From: an uncultured Neomegalonema sp.
Lineage (GTDB): Bacteria; Pseudomonadota; Alphaproteobacteria; Rhodobacterales; Rhodobacteraceae
Assembly: GCA_937990185.1 (NCBI GenBank)
Contig: CALKBI010000067.1
Span: 1 to 64,000 of the forward strand
Reading direction: 5' to 3'
DNA: 64,000 nt
The position numbers were made by a program, and so were the translations under genes. Shown piece by piece: positions 25,830 to 34,121 of this stretch (positions are counted from its first letter, which is position 1; every line of letters starts with the position of its first letter). The notes under the pieces were generated by a model, which did not search any database, was not told the origin of the DNA, and saw only the letters and a program-made list of their open reading frames with translations.

Positions 25830-26549
25830 CTAAAGGCTCTTCAACCAATGAAGAGCCTCATCAACCCTATGCACCAAATCACCGGCGGGCGCGGGTGGCA
25901 TCGCGATGCTGAACACCTGCACTCCTAATGCCTTCGCTGCATCAAGTTTTGCAGGGCGCAGCCCGCCCGAATTTTTGGTAACAAGATGAGTGGCTTTGAA
26001 CTCATTAAAGGCCGCGTATTCGTCTTCAAACGAGTAAGGTGGCCTCTTTAGAATTGGCATAATGTGAGGCGGTAAATTTTCGACCGGTTCGATACTGCGA
26101 AGAACAAAATCTACATCGGTACGCTTCGCATAAACATCTAACCCACCGCGCCCACTTGTCAGGAAAACACGTGCGCCAGCCGGTAAAGCCTCCGCGAGTA
26201 TTTCCTCCGTTTCAAATCCCCGCCAGTCGCTTTCGATCTGCCAAGGTGGTCGCCTCAACGTCAATTTGCGGGCATCAGCCAAAGCCGTAGCTTCATGAGC
26301 ATTCGCAGATATTTTCTGCGCAAAGGGATGAGTCGCATCGACAACCGCCGCTACGTTTTCAGCGCGAAGAAACGCCGCCATCTGCACTGCACCGCCAAAC
26401 CCTCCAATTCGGGTTTCGCACGGGTAATCAAGCGGCTCTCGTGTCACCCCTGCCAAAGACGCGATTAATCGAAATCGAGGGTCATCAAATTGCTCGGCAA
26501 ATAACCTCGCCTCGCGTGTCCCACCAAGCAAAAGAACAGTCGGCTTCAT
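25830..26549 (-). CDS. cobK: Precorrin-6A reductase
   Basis: 239 residues. It reduces precorrin-6A (or cobalt-precorrin-6A) with NADPH in the corrin ring pathway. LLLGGTREARLFA at the N-terminus, VDATHPFAQKISANA (about 70-84), TSGRGGLDVY, and LVTKNSGG are family signatures. The ATG overlaps the cbiD stop by 4 bases (ATGA). Confidence 0.92.
   Translation of the reverse strand: MKPTVLLLGGTREARLFAEQFDDPRFRLIASLAGVTREPLDYPCETRIGGFGGAVQMAAFLRAENVAAVVDATHPFAQKISANAHEATALADARKLTLRRPPWQIESDWRGFETEEILAEALPAGARVFLTSGRGGLDVYAKRTDVDFVLRSIEPVENLPPHIMPILKRPPYSFEDEYAAFNEFKATHLVTKNSGGLRPAKLDAAKALGVQVFSIAMPPAPAGDLVHRVDEALHWLKSL
25834..25858. terminator. Hairpin between ugd and cobK
   Basis: Perfect 9-bp stem AGGCTCTTC / GAAGAGCCT with a 7-base loop. 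It lies inside the last codons of cobK and 19 bases after the ugd stop; on the minus strand it is followed by TTTAGTC. It could serve both convergent genes, but T-tracts are poor. Confidence 0.4.
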
Positions 26550-27610
26550 GTGCCGGTAAAATCAAAAGGCTGGCGGGCAAGGATCTTGCCTGAGCGGTCC
26601 ACAATCATCGTCTCGACCATGATTGGCGCACCGCGCAAAGCTTTCAAAATGACATCATGGGCACGATGAACAACACAATTCGCGAGATCATCTCCGTTGA
26701 TTTCAAACGCCTCCAACGCGGTATTTGCACTGCTGACGCGCTCATCTCCACACCAGTCAGCAAGCACCGCAAGATCGACCTGACTCCGCTTAGAATGTAG
26801 GTCCAACGCGCCTTGAGCAAGTTTGCTCATCTTCCCCGGCCCACCTGCAATCGTGAGGCGTTCAACAGGGTGATTGCGCAAGTACTTCAGCAAGCCGCCT
26901 GCAAAGTCGCCCATATCGAGATAGGCGACTTCGGGCAGATCGTATAATCCTCTGACAGTTGTTTCAGAAGTCGAGCCGGTTGCCCCAACGACATGGGTCA
27001 GGCCACTCGCGACGGCTACATCAATTCCGCGATGTATCGACGCGATCCATGCCGCACAGGAAAAGGGCCGGACAATTCCTGTCGTCCCTAAAATTGACAA
27101 ACCGCCAACAATACCCAGCCGGGGATTCCAAGTCTTCTCAGCCAAGGCGGCTCCACCGGGAACACTCACCGTAATGTCTAAGGGAAAATCTACTGACAGC
27201 TGTTTAAAAACCTCAGCTACTTGTTGCTCCATAAGCAATCGCGGAACCGGATTGATTGCCGGTTCACCGACGCCAATGGGCAGCCCCGGTTTCGTAACCG
27301 TCCCAACGCCCTCTCCAGCGATGAAGCGGACACCTTCGCCGGTCTCGCGCCGGGTCACGCGCACGCCGATCAATGCGCCGTGGGTAACATCAGGATCATC
27401 ACCCGCATCTTTTTCTATATACGCGCAAGCCCACCCTTGCCCGATCTCAGCATCCAAGACCGGAAAGGTCGGCGTCTCACCTTTCGGCAACGTAATCGTA
27501 GAAGTCCCGGGCACGGTCCCTGTACAAAGACCCGTTAGAGCCGCTCGCGTTGCAGCGGCAGCGCAAGCGCCAGTCGTCCAGCCATAGCGAAGTGCAGCGG
27601 GTGTATCCAT
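26546..27610 (-). CDS. cbiD: Cobalt-precorrin-5B C1-methyltransferase CbiD
   Basis: 354 residues. CbiD methylates C-1 of the corrin ring. N-terminal YGWTTGACAAAATRAAL and later GGLSILGTTGIVRPFS are unmistakable. It belongs to the anaerobic-type set, here paired with cobK with a 4-base overlap. No other corrin genes are in the window, and the 86 bases upstream are too short for a cobalamin riboswitch. Confidence 0.93.
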   Translation of the reverse strand: MDTPAALRYGWTTGACAAAATRAALTGLCTGTVPGTSTITLPKGETPTFPVLDAEIGQGWACAYIEKDAGDDPDVTHGALIGVRVTRRETGEGVRFIAGEGVGTVTKPGLPIGVGEPAINPVPRLLMEQQVAEVFKQLSVDFPLDITVSVPGGAALAEKTWNPRLGIVGGLSILGTTGIVRPFSCAAWIASIHRGIDVAVASGLTHVVGATGSTSETTVRGLYDLPEVAYLDMGDFAGGLLKYLRNHPVERLTIAGGPGKMSKLAQGALDLHSKRSQVDLAVLADWCGDERVSSANTALEAFEINGDDLANCVVHRAHDVILKALRGAPIMVETMIVDRSGKILARQPFDFTGT

Positions 27611-27696
27611 CGCTGCACTCTAAAGCGTGGCTGGACAAAGGAAAAGCAGCATACGCAGGATAAATTATTTAAGGCTTCAGCTTGAAGATACCTGGA

Positions 27697-28287
27697 TCAA
27701 GCTGCCTTAGATGCTTTCAGCAAGTTCTTGGCATCCGCAATCCAATCCTTAGGAGAATACTTCAAGATGCGGATATTGGCTTTTTCGAGGAGAGCGTTCA
27801 GCTCTTTCGATGATGTCGATGCCAAATCTGATACCGTGCGGATACCTTCTTCGTGCAATTTTTTCATCGTCGAAGGGCCAATACCTGCGACAGCCGTAAG
27901 GTCATCGTAAATCACTGCCATTTTGCTAGACGGCGCAGCCTTTGTGACTTTGGCAGCAATTTTCTTTTTCGTCTTAGCGTTGGTCGCAACAGCTTTCGAT
28001 CCAGCTTCAACCATCTTGCCGGTCTGTGCGTTGCTAGCCTTTTTGACAGTTGCCGTTGATGCCTTCGCTTCTGATTTCAAAGGCTTTGCATCTGCGGTGG
28101 CTAAAATCATATTCAAGTTATCCATCGCCGAACGATGCACTTGCGCGGCCATATCAAACAAAGGCGCAATCGGTGTGCCCTTCGCATTGGTCGAGAATGT
28201 CTCAAGCAGATCGGCTTGGCCCTGCACGATCATTTTCGTCATATCTGTCGTAGTAGTCGTAAATTGATTATATGCAGCGTTGTCCAT
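27697..28287 (-). CDS. Phasin-like protein with C-terminal helix-hairpin-helix domain
   Basis: 196 residues from ATG 28287, which has GGAGG 5 bases upstream. The N-terminal part (about 1-65, NQFTTTTTDMTKMIVQGQADLLETFSTNA broken here by the window of 20) looks like a phasin helix. A Lys/Ala/Ser-rich low-complexity linker (about 66-125) follows, resembling histone H1-like or PhaF-type tails that can touch DNA. The C-terminal domain (about 126-196) has AGIGPSTMKKLHEEGI, a helix-hairpin-helix/DUF4332-like motif. The combination suggests a link between storage granules or membranes and nucleic acid. This is inference. Confidence 0.7.
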   Translation of the reverse strand: MDNAAYNQFTTTTTDMTKMIVQGQADLLETFSTNAKGTPIAPLFDMAAQVHRSAMDNLNMILATADAKPLKSEAKASTATVKKASNAQTGKMVEAGSKAVATNAKTKKKIAAKVTKAAPSSKMAVIYDDLTAVAGIGPSTMKKLHEEGIRTVSDLASTSSKELNALLEKANIRILKYSPKDWIADAKNLLKASKAA

Positions 28288-28383
28288 CGGACCCTCCATT
28301 ATGCTGCGCTGCAAAATAAATGTTGCATCGCAATATGTCAAGGAGTGAGGCTATACATTGGAACGCGACTGCACGGACTATCT

Positions 28384-28416
28384 CAAAAACAAACGGCCTC
28401 ACATTGGTGAGGCCGT
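28384..28416 (-). terminator. Rho-independent terminator of the OmpA-domain gene
   Basis: Stem ACGGCCTCAC / GTGAGGCCGT (28393-28416, 10 bp) followed on the minus strand by TTGTTTTTG. It lies 24 bases after the stop at 28440. Confidence 0.8.
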
Positions 28417-28439
28417 CAGGCAGAGATTAATTTCAGCAA

Positions 28440-29594
28440 TCATCCATCGCTAATCGTAAATTCGATGCGACGGTTTCGACTTCTTTTAAGGGCTGTATCG
28501 TTCGAAGCAATTGGCGCCGCTTCGCCGTATCCTACGGCACGCAAGTTCTGGTCCGGCACACCAATACTGACGAGATACTCGGCGACACTCTCCGCACGTT
28601 GTTCAGAAAGCTCCTGGTTCATATTAGCGCTTCCCACTGAGTCAGTATGGCCTGCGACCTCGATTGTAAAATGCCGGCAATGCTCAAAGACCGCCCCAAA
28701 GAAATTCAAGATCGGCTGGCTGGACCGAAGCAATGTCGCACTACCGGATTCAAAATTGATCGCACCACTCAGCGCAACTGTCTTGAAACGCGCCGCGCAG
28801 TCTGAACGGGAAAGCCCCTCATAATCTTCGGCAACTTTCGTGGTACCACTTTTCAGCGGTGTAAATTCTGCTTTCGGAGCCGCTAATGGCTGAAGGGCTG
28901 GCTGTGACGCTATATCAATAGGAGCAGAATCGTTGATATTGGCTGGCAGAGCGATAGCGACATGCGTTCCCTGTGAATACACGGCACTGTTTGTCGAAGA
29001 TGACCCTACGCTATCATCCACGCCGTTATTGCCGGACAATGCAACGCCTTGTTGTTCAAGAACCTGCGTCGGTAGACTTGCAACGCTTCCAAAAGCTGCG
29101 GATTTAGCGACCGCGAAATCTGTCCCATTCGCTTCGCCGCTCGCCGTTGCGGTCGGCCAACTATTCGCTCCCAGCACTGCAACACAAACCAATGAGGCTG
29201 CGATCGCTGCGTAGATTGGTAACTTGCTGCGCTGTGGAGTTGTCGCTTCAACGGCGACGTCGGAACTTTCAACGACACTACTCTCAACAGATACCGGGGA
29301 GTCAGTCACTTGTGAATTTTCTACTTTATTCACTGGTTGGATTTTCTCAGGGGCGGGGTCCATAAATGCAGCAGGACCCGTCATCGCCACTTTATAATCA
29401 TCATCGCGAGACGCTTTAGCGGCAGGTTTGATCGGTTGAAAATCTGGAGAAATGTCCAGATCCGCAAAATCATCCGTTGCGAGATCATTAATAGGTCGCG
29501 CAGAAGATTTGGGCCGCTGAAGCCCCACTTTAGTGTTATTTTGTTCGGCGCTCGAATTTTGTCCGCCAACACCGTCTCTAATATTCTCTGTCAT
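28440..29594 (-). CDS. Inner-membrane-anchored OmpA-domain protein
   Basis: 384 residues. There is no signal peptide: about 123 polar, Ser/Asp-rich residues precede one hydrophobic helix (about 125-145, LPIYAAIAASLVCVAVLGA), then a Ser/Thr-rich linker (150-260) and an OmpA/MotB-like peptidoglycan-binding domain (about 268-384, INFESGSATLL, VAGHTDSVGSANMNQELSEQRAE shortened, GYGEAAPIASN, RSRNRRIEF). The NxxLSxxRAxxV and TDxxG marks are kept. So the N-terminus is cytoplasmic and the OmpA domain periplasmic, linking inner membrane to cell wall. Partner unknown. GGAGGG lies upstream. Confidence 0.82.
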   Translation of the reverse strand: MTENIRDGVGGQNSSAEQNNTKVGLQRPKSSARPINDLATDDFADLDISPDFQPIKPAAKASRDDDYKVAMTGPAAFMDPAPEKIQPVNKVENSQVTDSPVSVESSVVESSDVAVEATTPQRSKLPIYAAIAASLVCVAVLGANSWPTATASGEANGTDFAVAKSAAFGSVASLPTQVLEQQGVALSGNNGVDDSVGSSSTNSAVYSQGTHVAIALPANINDSAPIDIASQPALQPLAAPKAEFTPLKSGTTKVAEDYEGLSRSDCAARFKTVALSGAINFESGSATLLRSSQPILNFFGAVFEHCRHFTIEVAGHTDSVGSANMNQELSEQRAESVAEYLVSIGVPDQNLRAVGYGEAAPIASNDTALKRSRNRRIEFTISDG

Positions 29595-29792
29595 TACAAC
29601 CGCCCTCCAATGAAGTTTTGTTCATTCGTTGTATGCTCCTGAAGAGATATTTACCTGAGCAATCTAAAAATCGCCTTAGTGCGCGGCTTTTATTTTGCAT
29701 CAGATAAAATTTTCGGCATTTTTATGGCTTACTGTCAGCAAGTCAGCGTCGACCGAATAGGATTCAGGGTTTCCAACGCAATATTGCAGATA

Positions 29793-30641
29793 TTACGGCG
29801 ACGGCTTTTCAATCTGTGTTTCTTCGGATTGCCATGCCTCGATCACCGCTCTGTTTCGAACTGACAATTCTTCATAATAAATGGCTAATCGGTTTAATGC
29901 GATCTTCAACACTACTTTTCCGGAACGTCGCGACCAATGCATTGATGTCTCAATCGCTTCTATCCCTTCAAGAAAACAACAAACGCGGATTGCAATGTCC
30001 GATAAACCCGGTCCGAGCGATGACAAAGCATCTGATAAACGGTCCCGCGCAGCACTCGCACCATCGTCGACATCCCGTTCCTGCGGAGACCCCTTTCGGC
30101 CTCCTTCAACACCTGAGGTTAGAAAGCGCTTCCAATCTTGGGTGACTCCGGGTGCCATTTGACTACGCTCAAAATCCGAGCGGAGACGCTCTGCAGCGGC
30201 AACTTCATCGCGAGTCAGAAATGGCTTACCGTTCGCGGCGCGGCGACGTGCAAGCCACCCGATAGGAGAATCTGCCATTGCAACTGGTAACTTTTGAACT
30301 GTCAGGTCAACCGGTTCTGAGAACGCACGTTCAGCAACATTCCAGGCAACACTGCGAATCTCTTGCGCTGTTCGAGGCGGTTTTGTCCGTTCTTTAATCG
30401 GAACAGCACGATAGAGACAGCCAGCCTTTGTTTTTCTGACAAGAACGACACACCCTTCACTCACTAAAAGTTCAAGTGCCTGTATCGATACTTTAGCGAG
30501 CAGTTTTAGCCCTCCTTTACCAGCACGAAATACGCCTGCTTGATGCGCAATAGAGGGATGAAACAACCGGATAGAAGCATCATTTAAGAGGCGGCGGACC
30601 CGCCTTGCATCCCGAGTCGCTGCCGTTCCGTGAGAAATCAT
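29793..30641 (-). CDS. DUF6456 domain protein, putative DNA-binding regulator
   Basis: 282 residues; AGGAG lies 8 bases before the ATG at 30641. The N-terminal half (about 35-85, KLLAKVSIQALELLVSEGCVVLV) looks like a helix-turn-helix region. The C-terminal half is the DUF6456 domain (about 120-275): PIGWLARRRAANGKPFLTRDE, AAERLRSDFERSQMAPGVTQ, SDIAIRVCCFLEGIEAIE, WSRRSGKVVLKIALNRLAIYY in pieces. It is widespread in alphaproteobacteria; function uncertain. An inverted repeat next to its start could be an operator. Confidence 0.82.
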   Translation of the reverse strand: MISHGTAATRDARRVRRLLNDASIRLFHPSIAHQAGVFRAGKGGLKLLAKVSIQALELLVSEGCVVLVRKTKAGCLYRAVPIKERTKPPRTAQEIRSVAWNVAERAFSEPVDLTVQKLPVAMADSPIGWLARRRAANGKPFLTRDEVAAAERLRSDFERSQMAPGVTQDWKRFLTSGVEGGRKGSPQERDVDDGASAARDRLSDALSSLGPGLSDIAIRVCCFLEGIEAIETSMHWSRRSGKVVLKIALNRLAIYYEELSVRNRAVIEAWQSEETQIEKPSP

Positions 30642-30674
30642 TTAAGGCTCCTAGATATCAAATCAGTGCCTTAA
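30642..30674. repeat. Inverted repeat TTAAGGC-N19-GCCTTAA at the DUF6456 gene start
   Basis: Exact 7-bp arms (30642-30648 and 30668-30674) immediately upstream of the ATG on the minus strand. The inner arm overlaps the ribosome site AGGAGCC, so binding or folding here could control the gene. Confidence 0.45.
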
Positions 30675-30828
30675 GTATAAAAACAAAAATAGAACATAAT
30701 AAATACAAAATTAGTAAAGCGCGCTATACCGCAATAATCTCACCTTTACCGGAATTTAGGCATGTTCTGTCAAAAGAGAGTCCGAAGCGGGTCATAGAAG
30801 TTCCCGTCTGAGTTTCAGAAGGCCCGAG

Positions 30829-33021
30829 ATGAATAAAGCCTCAATAATCCGCTACGGAGCTGCAACAGCCCTTGGATTAGCCATGAGCGGCGCACTTTTA
30901 GCTGCTGCAGGAACGACAAATAAGATCACGGGTAGCGCTCTAGATAACAAGCGCTCGGAAATGCTCGCAGTCGACTCGGCGCAGGCATTACAGACCGTTG
31001 ATCTCAATATGGCCGCGATGGCTCAAACGCTTGCTGCATCGGCCTCAGCATCCGGCGGCACTATTCGGGCGGATATCTTCCAACAGCTTACGCAACGGTT
31101 CTTTGCCTTAACCGATAGCACGCAAGGTATCGCGTTTTTCAGAACATTTTCTGATCAGGCCAGCGCTTTGCAATTCGCAGCGCCCAACGCCGAGGGGATT
31201 GCACAATTCTCGACGACTAACGGAACTTTCTACCTCGGTGCGACTCACGCTGTTAAGGACCCTCGATTGGACGGATCGCGGCTAGCATTTTCAGGTCGCA
31301 ATGGGAAAATTCCGCTTACGCTCGTTTCCGGCCCTTCTTCACGCGACGTCATGGGCCAGTCACTAGACTTTGACCTACCGCTATCATCAAGTCTCTTCAC
31401 AGCGAATTCGGACGGCGTTGAATCCGTAAGTTCAACTCAGCTCTATTCTCAGGGTACGTCCGGGTTCTGGCGTATGCTTAGCGTGCGCGGTGTTGGCCAA
31501 GACGGTAATCCGCGATCCTTAGGCGTTCTTGCGGCTTTTGTTGATGCTTCTGCCGTCTTCAGCCTTCATAACGGACCGCCCCTAACGCTGACTGGTCCTT
31601 TGGAAATTACAGAACTGCCCGATGCGGCAGCATATAGCTCCGATGGATCAGAGCGCTTAGTCCCAGTATCGTCCGGGAACCAAGGATTTGCACTTGGCTA
31701 TCCGTCCAACAGAAAACCTTTATCCAAGACGAATTGGATACTGGCATTGCTCGGCGGTTTAATTGCAGCCGGAACGACGTTCTTTGCGATGCAGCACGAG
31801 AATAATGGCCGCGTCGAAGCGGAACGGCGTTTGGCTCTCCACCGTAGGGAATTTAAAAAGCGCACCGCAGAACTGAAGCGCAGCGAAGACAGATTCCGCC
31901 GCTTAGCGGAATCGACCAATGTCATTCCATGGGCTGCAGATCTGACCGAAGGCAGGTTTACCTATATCGGGCCACAAATCGAACGCCTCTGTGGATATCC
32001 CGCTAAATCTTGGTGTGCGACGGGCTTTTGGGCTGATCACGTCCACCCTGATGATCGTCGTCATGTAGCGGATGAACTTAACGAGTTAAAAGGCGGCGAT
32101 TATTCCACAATGGAATACAAAGTCCGCAGCGCCGATGGTCGTCTGGTCCATATGCGCAATATGCTGACTGTCATTGACTCCCGTGCTAGGAGCGGCGCTC
32201 CCGTGCGTATGGCTCAGGGATACATGCTCGACATCACTGAGATGAAGACAGCGCAGACCACACTGAACGACGCACGTCGTAGTGCAGAAGAAGCAAACAA
32301 ATCCAAGTCCGAGTTTCTAGCAAACATGAGTCACGAGCTTCGCACACCTCTGAATTCTGTGATCGGATTCGCAGAAGTGATGAAGGATGAGATTTTTGGA
32401 CCAATAGGCGACCGCTACAAAGAATACGCCGAAAGCGTTCATGCATCGGGTCAACACCTGCTCTCGTTGATTAACGACGTGCTTGATCTTTCGAAAATCG
32501 AAGCAGGCAAAATCGAGCTTGTTGAAGAAGAGACCGATGTTGCGGTTATTCTATCGAAGTGCCGTCAATTACTGCACGAACGCGCATCCCAAGCTGGATT
32601 ACACATTCAATTGGTCATCCCAGGGCCACTCCCGTTCATCGTTGTAGATGGTCGTCGCATCAAGCAGATAATCCTGAACCTAATGTCGAACGCCGTTAAA
32701 TTCACGCCTCCAGGTGGGCGCATTACATTGCGTGCCGAGTTAGAAGCACCTCATGGTTTGAAAGTCTCCGTTATGGATACGGGCATCGGGATGACAAAAG
32801 AGGAAATCGCAATTTCACTCGAACAGTTCGGGCAGATCGACAACGAATTGTCACGTCAACATGAAGGAACGGGCCTCGGACTTCCGATCGCTAGATCGCT
32901 CGCAGAACTCCACGGCGGGAAACTCGATGTTGAGTCAAAGAAAGACGCAGGTACGACCGTGACACTGTGGCTGCCGATGCAACGCATAGTGCCAAAGGCC
33001 AGCGAAGGAGACGTCGCTTAA
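30829..33021 (+). CDS. PAS-domain sensor histidine kinase (PleC-like core)
   Basis: 730 residues. An N-terminal hydrophobic segment (about 8-28) and a second one (about 300-321) bracket a ~270-residue extracytoplasmic sensing region. Then come a PAS domain (about 345-470, ending ARS/DITEMKTAQ), HisKA with the phospho-acceptor H502 (SHELRTPLN), and a HATPase domain with LNLMSNAVKF, DTGIGM and GTGLGLPIA boxes. EIFGPIGDRYKEYAESVHASG just after the H box is typical of the PleC/DivJ-like alphaproteobacterial kinases. No receiver domain and no adjacent response regulator, so it is an orphan kinase. AAGG precedes the ATG. Confidence 0.9.
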   Translation: MNKASIIRYGAATALGLAMSGALLAAAGTTNKITGSALDNKRSEMLAVDSAQALQTVDLNMAAMAQTLAASASASGGTIRADIFQQLTQRFFALTDSTQGIAFFRTFSDQASALQFAAPNAEGIAQFSTTNGTFYLGATHAVKDPRLDGSRLAFSGRNGKIPLTLVSGPSSRDVMGQSLDFDLPLSSSLFTANSDGVESVSSTQLYSQGTSGFWRMLSVRGVGQDGNPRSLGVLAAFVDASAVFSLHNGPPLTLTGPLEITELPDAAAYSSDGSERLVPVSSGNQGFALGYPSNRKPLSKTNWILALLGGLIAAGTTFFAMQHENNGRVEAERRLALHRREFKKRTAELKRSEDRFRRLAESTNVIPWAADLTEGRFTYIGPQIERLCGYPAKSWCATGFWADHVHPDDRRHVADELNELKGGDYSTMEYKVRSADGRLVHMRNMLTVIDSRARSGAPVRMAQGYMLDITEMKTAQTTLNDARRSAEEANKSKSEFLANMSHELRTPLNSVIGFAEVMKDEIFGPIGDRYKEYAESVHASGQHLLSLINDVLDLSKIEAGKIELVEEETDVAVILSKCRQLLHERASQAGLHIQLVIPGPLPFIVVDGRRIKQIILNLMSNAVKFTPPGGRITLRAELEAPHGLKVSVMDTGIGMTKEEIAISLEQFGQIDNELSRQHEGTGLGLPIARSLAELHGGKLDVESKKDAGTTVTLWLPMQRIVPKASEGDVA

Positions 33022-33147
33022 AGCCTTTGCGTTAATCCCGATTAAAGCCAAAGCCTCAGATCACACGCGAAGAAATCAATCGCGACACTTTTGCCGCATC
33101 TTTTGTTCGACGGGAAATTGGATTACGCTACACGGCGTGGGGGCAAT

Positions 33148-33975
33148 ATGCGTGTCCAAGACTACGAGTTGATGAAAGCGGACGGCCATTCAACGAAAGA
33201 TTTCGTTGATATGATCCATTCCGATGGTTTGCGGTTGGCAGGCCGGCGCGACGATATGCGACAACGCGCAGTCGTCTATCATCACCTGTATATCCTTTCA
33301 CAAGGAAATTTCGTTTTTCCGCTTATCGCCGCGCATGGCGCATTATGGGCGAGATGGTATCTGGTTGCCGCCCATTTTGCCGCGAGGATTCTGTCTCTCA
33401 TTGATGTAACAAGCGCCCTGACGCGAAAAGAACGGTTCCAGCAATACAAAAATTACGTCAATGCCTTCAAAGACATCAATCGCTCTGTGATGGTCGAGAC
33501 TTACACAGTGTTCCATGCCTCGCGATTATTCGGGGCCAAAACTCTTACCGATTGCGGCATGTCAGCAGAACTGATCGAACAAATGATGGCATGTCATGCT
33601 GCGACTGCGGCTGGCAAACGTCTCCCCGACCGAGAGCTTCGGCAATTTTACGAAGACTATTTTCGGTGGGAACAAGTCAAAGTCGTAGGGCCGATCGTCG
33701 ATGAAGCACTCGCGGCATTTCAATGGCACTTGATGCGGTGGTTCTGTCTTCGGCCTTGGGTTTGGTTTTCATATTTCCGTTTCGGCAACAGCATGAACTT
33801 CCGCAACTTTTCCGATGCCGAAGAACGCACTCAAAAAGGATTAATCGCCTTCGACCGCGCCGCGAAGGTTGGATGGGAGAAAATCGAAGCAAACCTCAGG
33901 CTTAATCCCTTTTTCCCGCGCGAAGTCTCCTTGGACCCGAATGTCTATTTCGTTGACCTACACGCACAAGCGTAA
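33148..33975 (+). CDS. Protein of unknown function (275 residues)
   Basis: Not recognised. ATG 33148 is chosen because GGGGG lies 5-8 bases upstream; a TTG start 19 codons earlier has no such site. The protein is rich in aromatic residues and predicted mainly helical. A semi-hydrophobic stretch (about 55-90, SQGNFVFPLIAAHGALWARW) and a Trp-rich one (about 190-215, WHLMRWFCLRPWVWFSYFRF) could be membrane-associated. Many His, Glu and Asp residues are scattered (e.g. YHHLYIL, EDYFRWEQ), but there is no known metal motif. It stands between the kinase and the monooxygenase-like gene, both on the same strand with >100-bp gaps. Confidence 0.6.
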   Translation: MRVQDYELMKADGHSTKDFVDMIHSDGLRLAGRRDDMRQRAVVYHHLYILSQGNFVFPLIAAHGALWARWYLVAAHFAARILSLIDVTSALTRKERFQQYKNYVNAFKDINRSVMVETYTVFHASRLFGAKTLTDCGMSAELIEQMMACHAATAAGKRLPDRELRQFYEDYFRWEQVKVVGPIVDEALAAFQWHLMRWFCLRPWVWFSYFRFGNSMNFRNFSDAEERTQKGLIAFDRAAKVGWEKIEANLRLNPFFPREVSLDPNVYFVDLHAQA

Positions 33976-34121
33976 ATGCCGCCTGCTACAATGTCAGTCA
34001 CTTATCTGAATGATTTTGCCGTAAAATCGGAAATGTCAGGATTGTTTCTCGCTCCAAGCAGTGCTTTCTAGTGCCGTGAGATTTTATGATCTCATGAGGC
34101 TAAGAATGGCGCAGGATCAAT

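Noticed and set aside
26546-27696. Cobalamin riboswitch before cbiD
   Set aside because: Only 86 bases separate the cbiD start from the next gene, too short for the element, and no B12-box-like core was seen.
33032-33045. CtrA-like site TTAA-N6-TTAA after the histidine kinase
   Set aside because: The spacing is 6, not 7, and it lies at a gene end.
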